From an uncultured Synechococcus sp. (GTDB lineage: Bacteria; Cyanobacteriota; Cyanobacteriia; PCC-6307; Cyanobiaceae), in assembly GCA_949373155.1 (NCBI GenBank), contig CASICK010000021.1, positions 1-6,279 on the forward strand: a stretch of DNA of 6,279 bases, in the 5' to 3' direction. The translations under genes were made by a program, and so were the position numbers. How positions within the stretch are numbered: position 1 is the stretch's first letter; the number at the start of each line of letters is the position of its first letter. Positions 6,119 through 6,279 of this stretch are shown here, piece by piece. Under the pieces are notes generated by a model. That model had not been told where the DNA came from. It worked only from the letters and a program-made list of their open reading frames with translations, and searched no databases.

Positions 6119-6279
6119 AGCTCACGGATGAAGCTCATAGAAAACAGCAAAGTTGTAAATAATTATAGAAGCAAATTTATCAATTATCAAATATAAATGT
6201 ATAAATAGACTTTTGCTGAATCGATAACCTTAAAATCTTGAATTGGTCAAAAACAAAGCTAAGGAAATAGATATAGGTG
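6119..6279. other. AT-rich region after nadA with no convincing gene
   Basis: By hand count GC falls to about 30% in 6121-6180 and about 23% in 6181-6240. AAGCTCA occurs twice, at 6118-6124 and 6131-6137. A 22-codon frame opens with ATG at 6128 and ends at 6196, but it has no Shine-Dalgarno and low-complexity AT-rich content. AAGGA at 6261-6265 with a GTG as the very last three bases could be the start of a gene beyond the window, which cannot be tested here. No GC-rich hairpin terminator for nadA is seen. Confidence 0.5.

Noticed and set aside
5854..6150. 98-codon minus-strand ORF opposite the end of nadA
   Set aside because: It lies antisense to strongly conserved NadA sequence and shows no family motifs; it is a shadow frame.
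6128..6196. 22-codon ORF after nadA
   Set aside because: Very short, no Shine-Dalgarno, and in sequence of about 25-30% GC where such frames arise by chance.
6261..6279. AAGGA followed by a terminal GTG, a possible gene start
   Set aside because: No coding sequence is available beyond the window, and spacing of 11 bases is long.
1..6279. CRISPR arrays, tRNA or rRNA genes, insertion sequences
   Set aside because: No repeated spacer pattern, cloverleaf-like sequence, rRNA-like stretch, transposase motif or terminal inverted repeats were seen on reading through.

Overview
The window looks like a chromosomal segment from a marine picocyanobacterium, probably of the Synechococcus type. The reasons are dense short-gap gene packing, near-absence of Shine-Dalgarno sequences, about 50-55% GC over most of its length by hand count, no copy seen of the HIP1 octamer (GCGATCGC) common in freshwater cyanobacteria, and a gene set with cyanobacterial relatives (TPM/Psb32-like membrane protein, TIGR04168-type phosphoesterase, NadA). 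The strain cannot be named from this sequence.

Layout. On the minus strand, 39-1271 encodes a MidA/NDUFAF7-type SAM-dependent methyltransferase. Divergent from it after only 30 bases, 1302-2111 (+) encodes a secreted, membrane-anchored TPM-domain protein. That gene converges on 2139-2879 (-), a signal-peptide-bearing GH104 (lambda-endolysin-like) muramidase. A 263-base stretch (2880-3142) follows, carrying what reads as a small plus-strand protein remnant with no good start and an in-frame stop. Next comes a minus-strand two-gene unit: a metallophosphoesterase (4231-5088, TTG start) whose end overlaps by 7 bases the start of a GT-B glycosyltransferase-like protein (3143-4237). Divergent from this pair is nadA, quinolinate synthase (5141-6118, +). 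The last 161 bases are very AT-rich and hold no convincing gene.

Function. The genes do not form one obvious pathway. NadA belongs to NAD biosynthesis, the methyltransferase may act on respiratory or NDH-1 proteins by analogy, the TPM protein is probably a thylakoid or plasma-membrane protein, and GH104 acts on peptidoglycan. The phosphoesterase/glycosyltransferase pair is the one likely functional unit of unknown purpose.

Most notable signals: (1) a base-composition break inside nadA near 5280, from about 50-55% GC to about 37-42%, falling to about 25-30% after the gene, which suggests recombination, an island edge or an assembly join; (2) the small decayed-looking ORF at 2917-3081; (3) the translationally overlapping phosphoesterase/glycosyltransferase pair. 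No clearly new defence or mobile system is visible.
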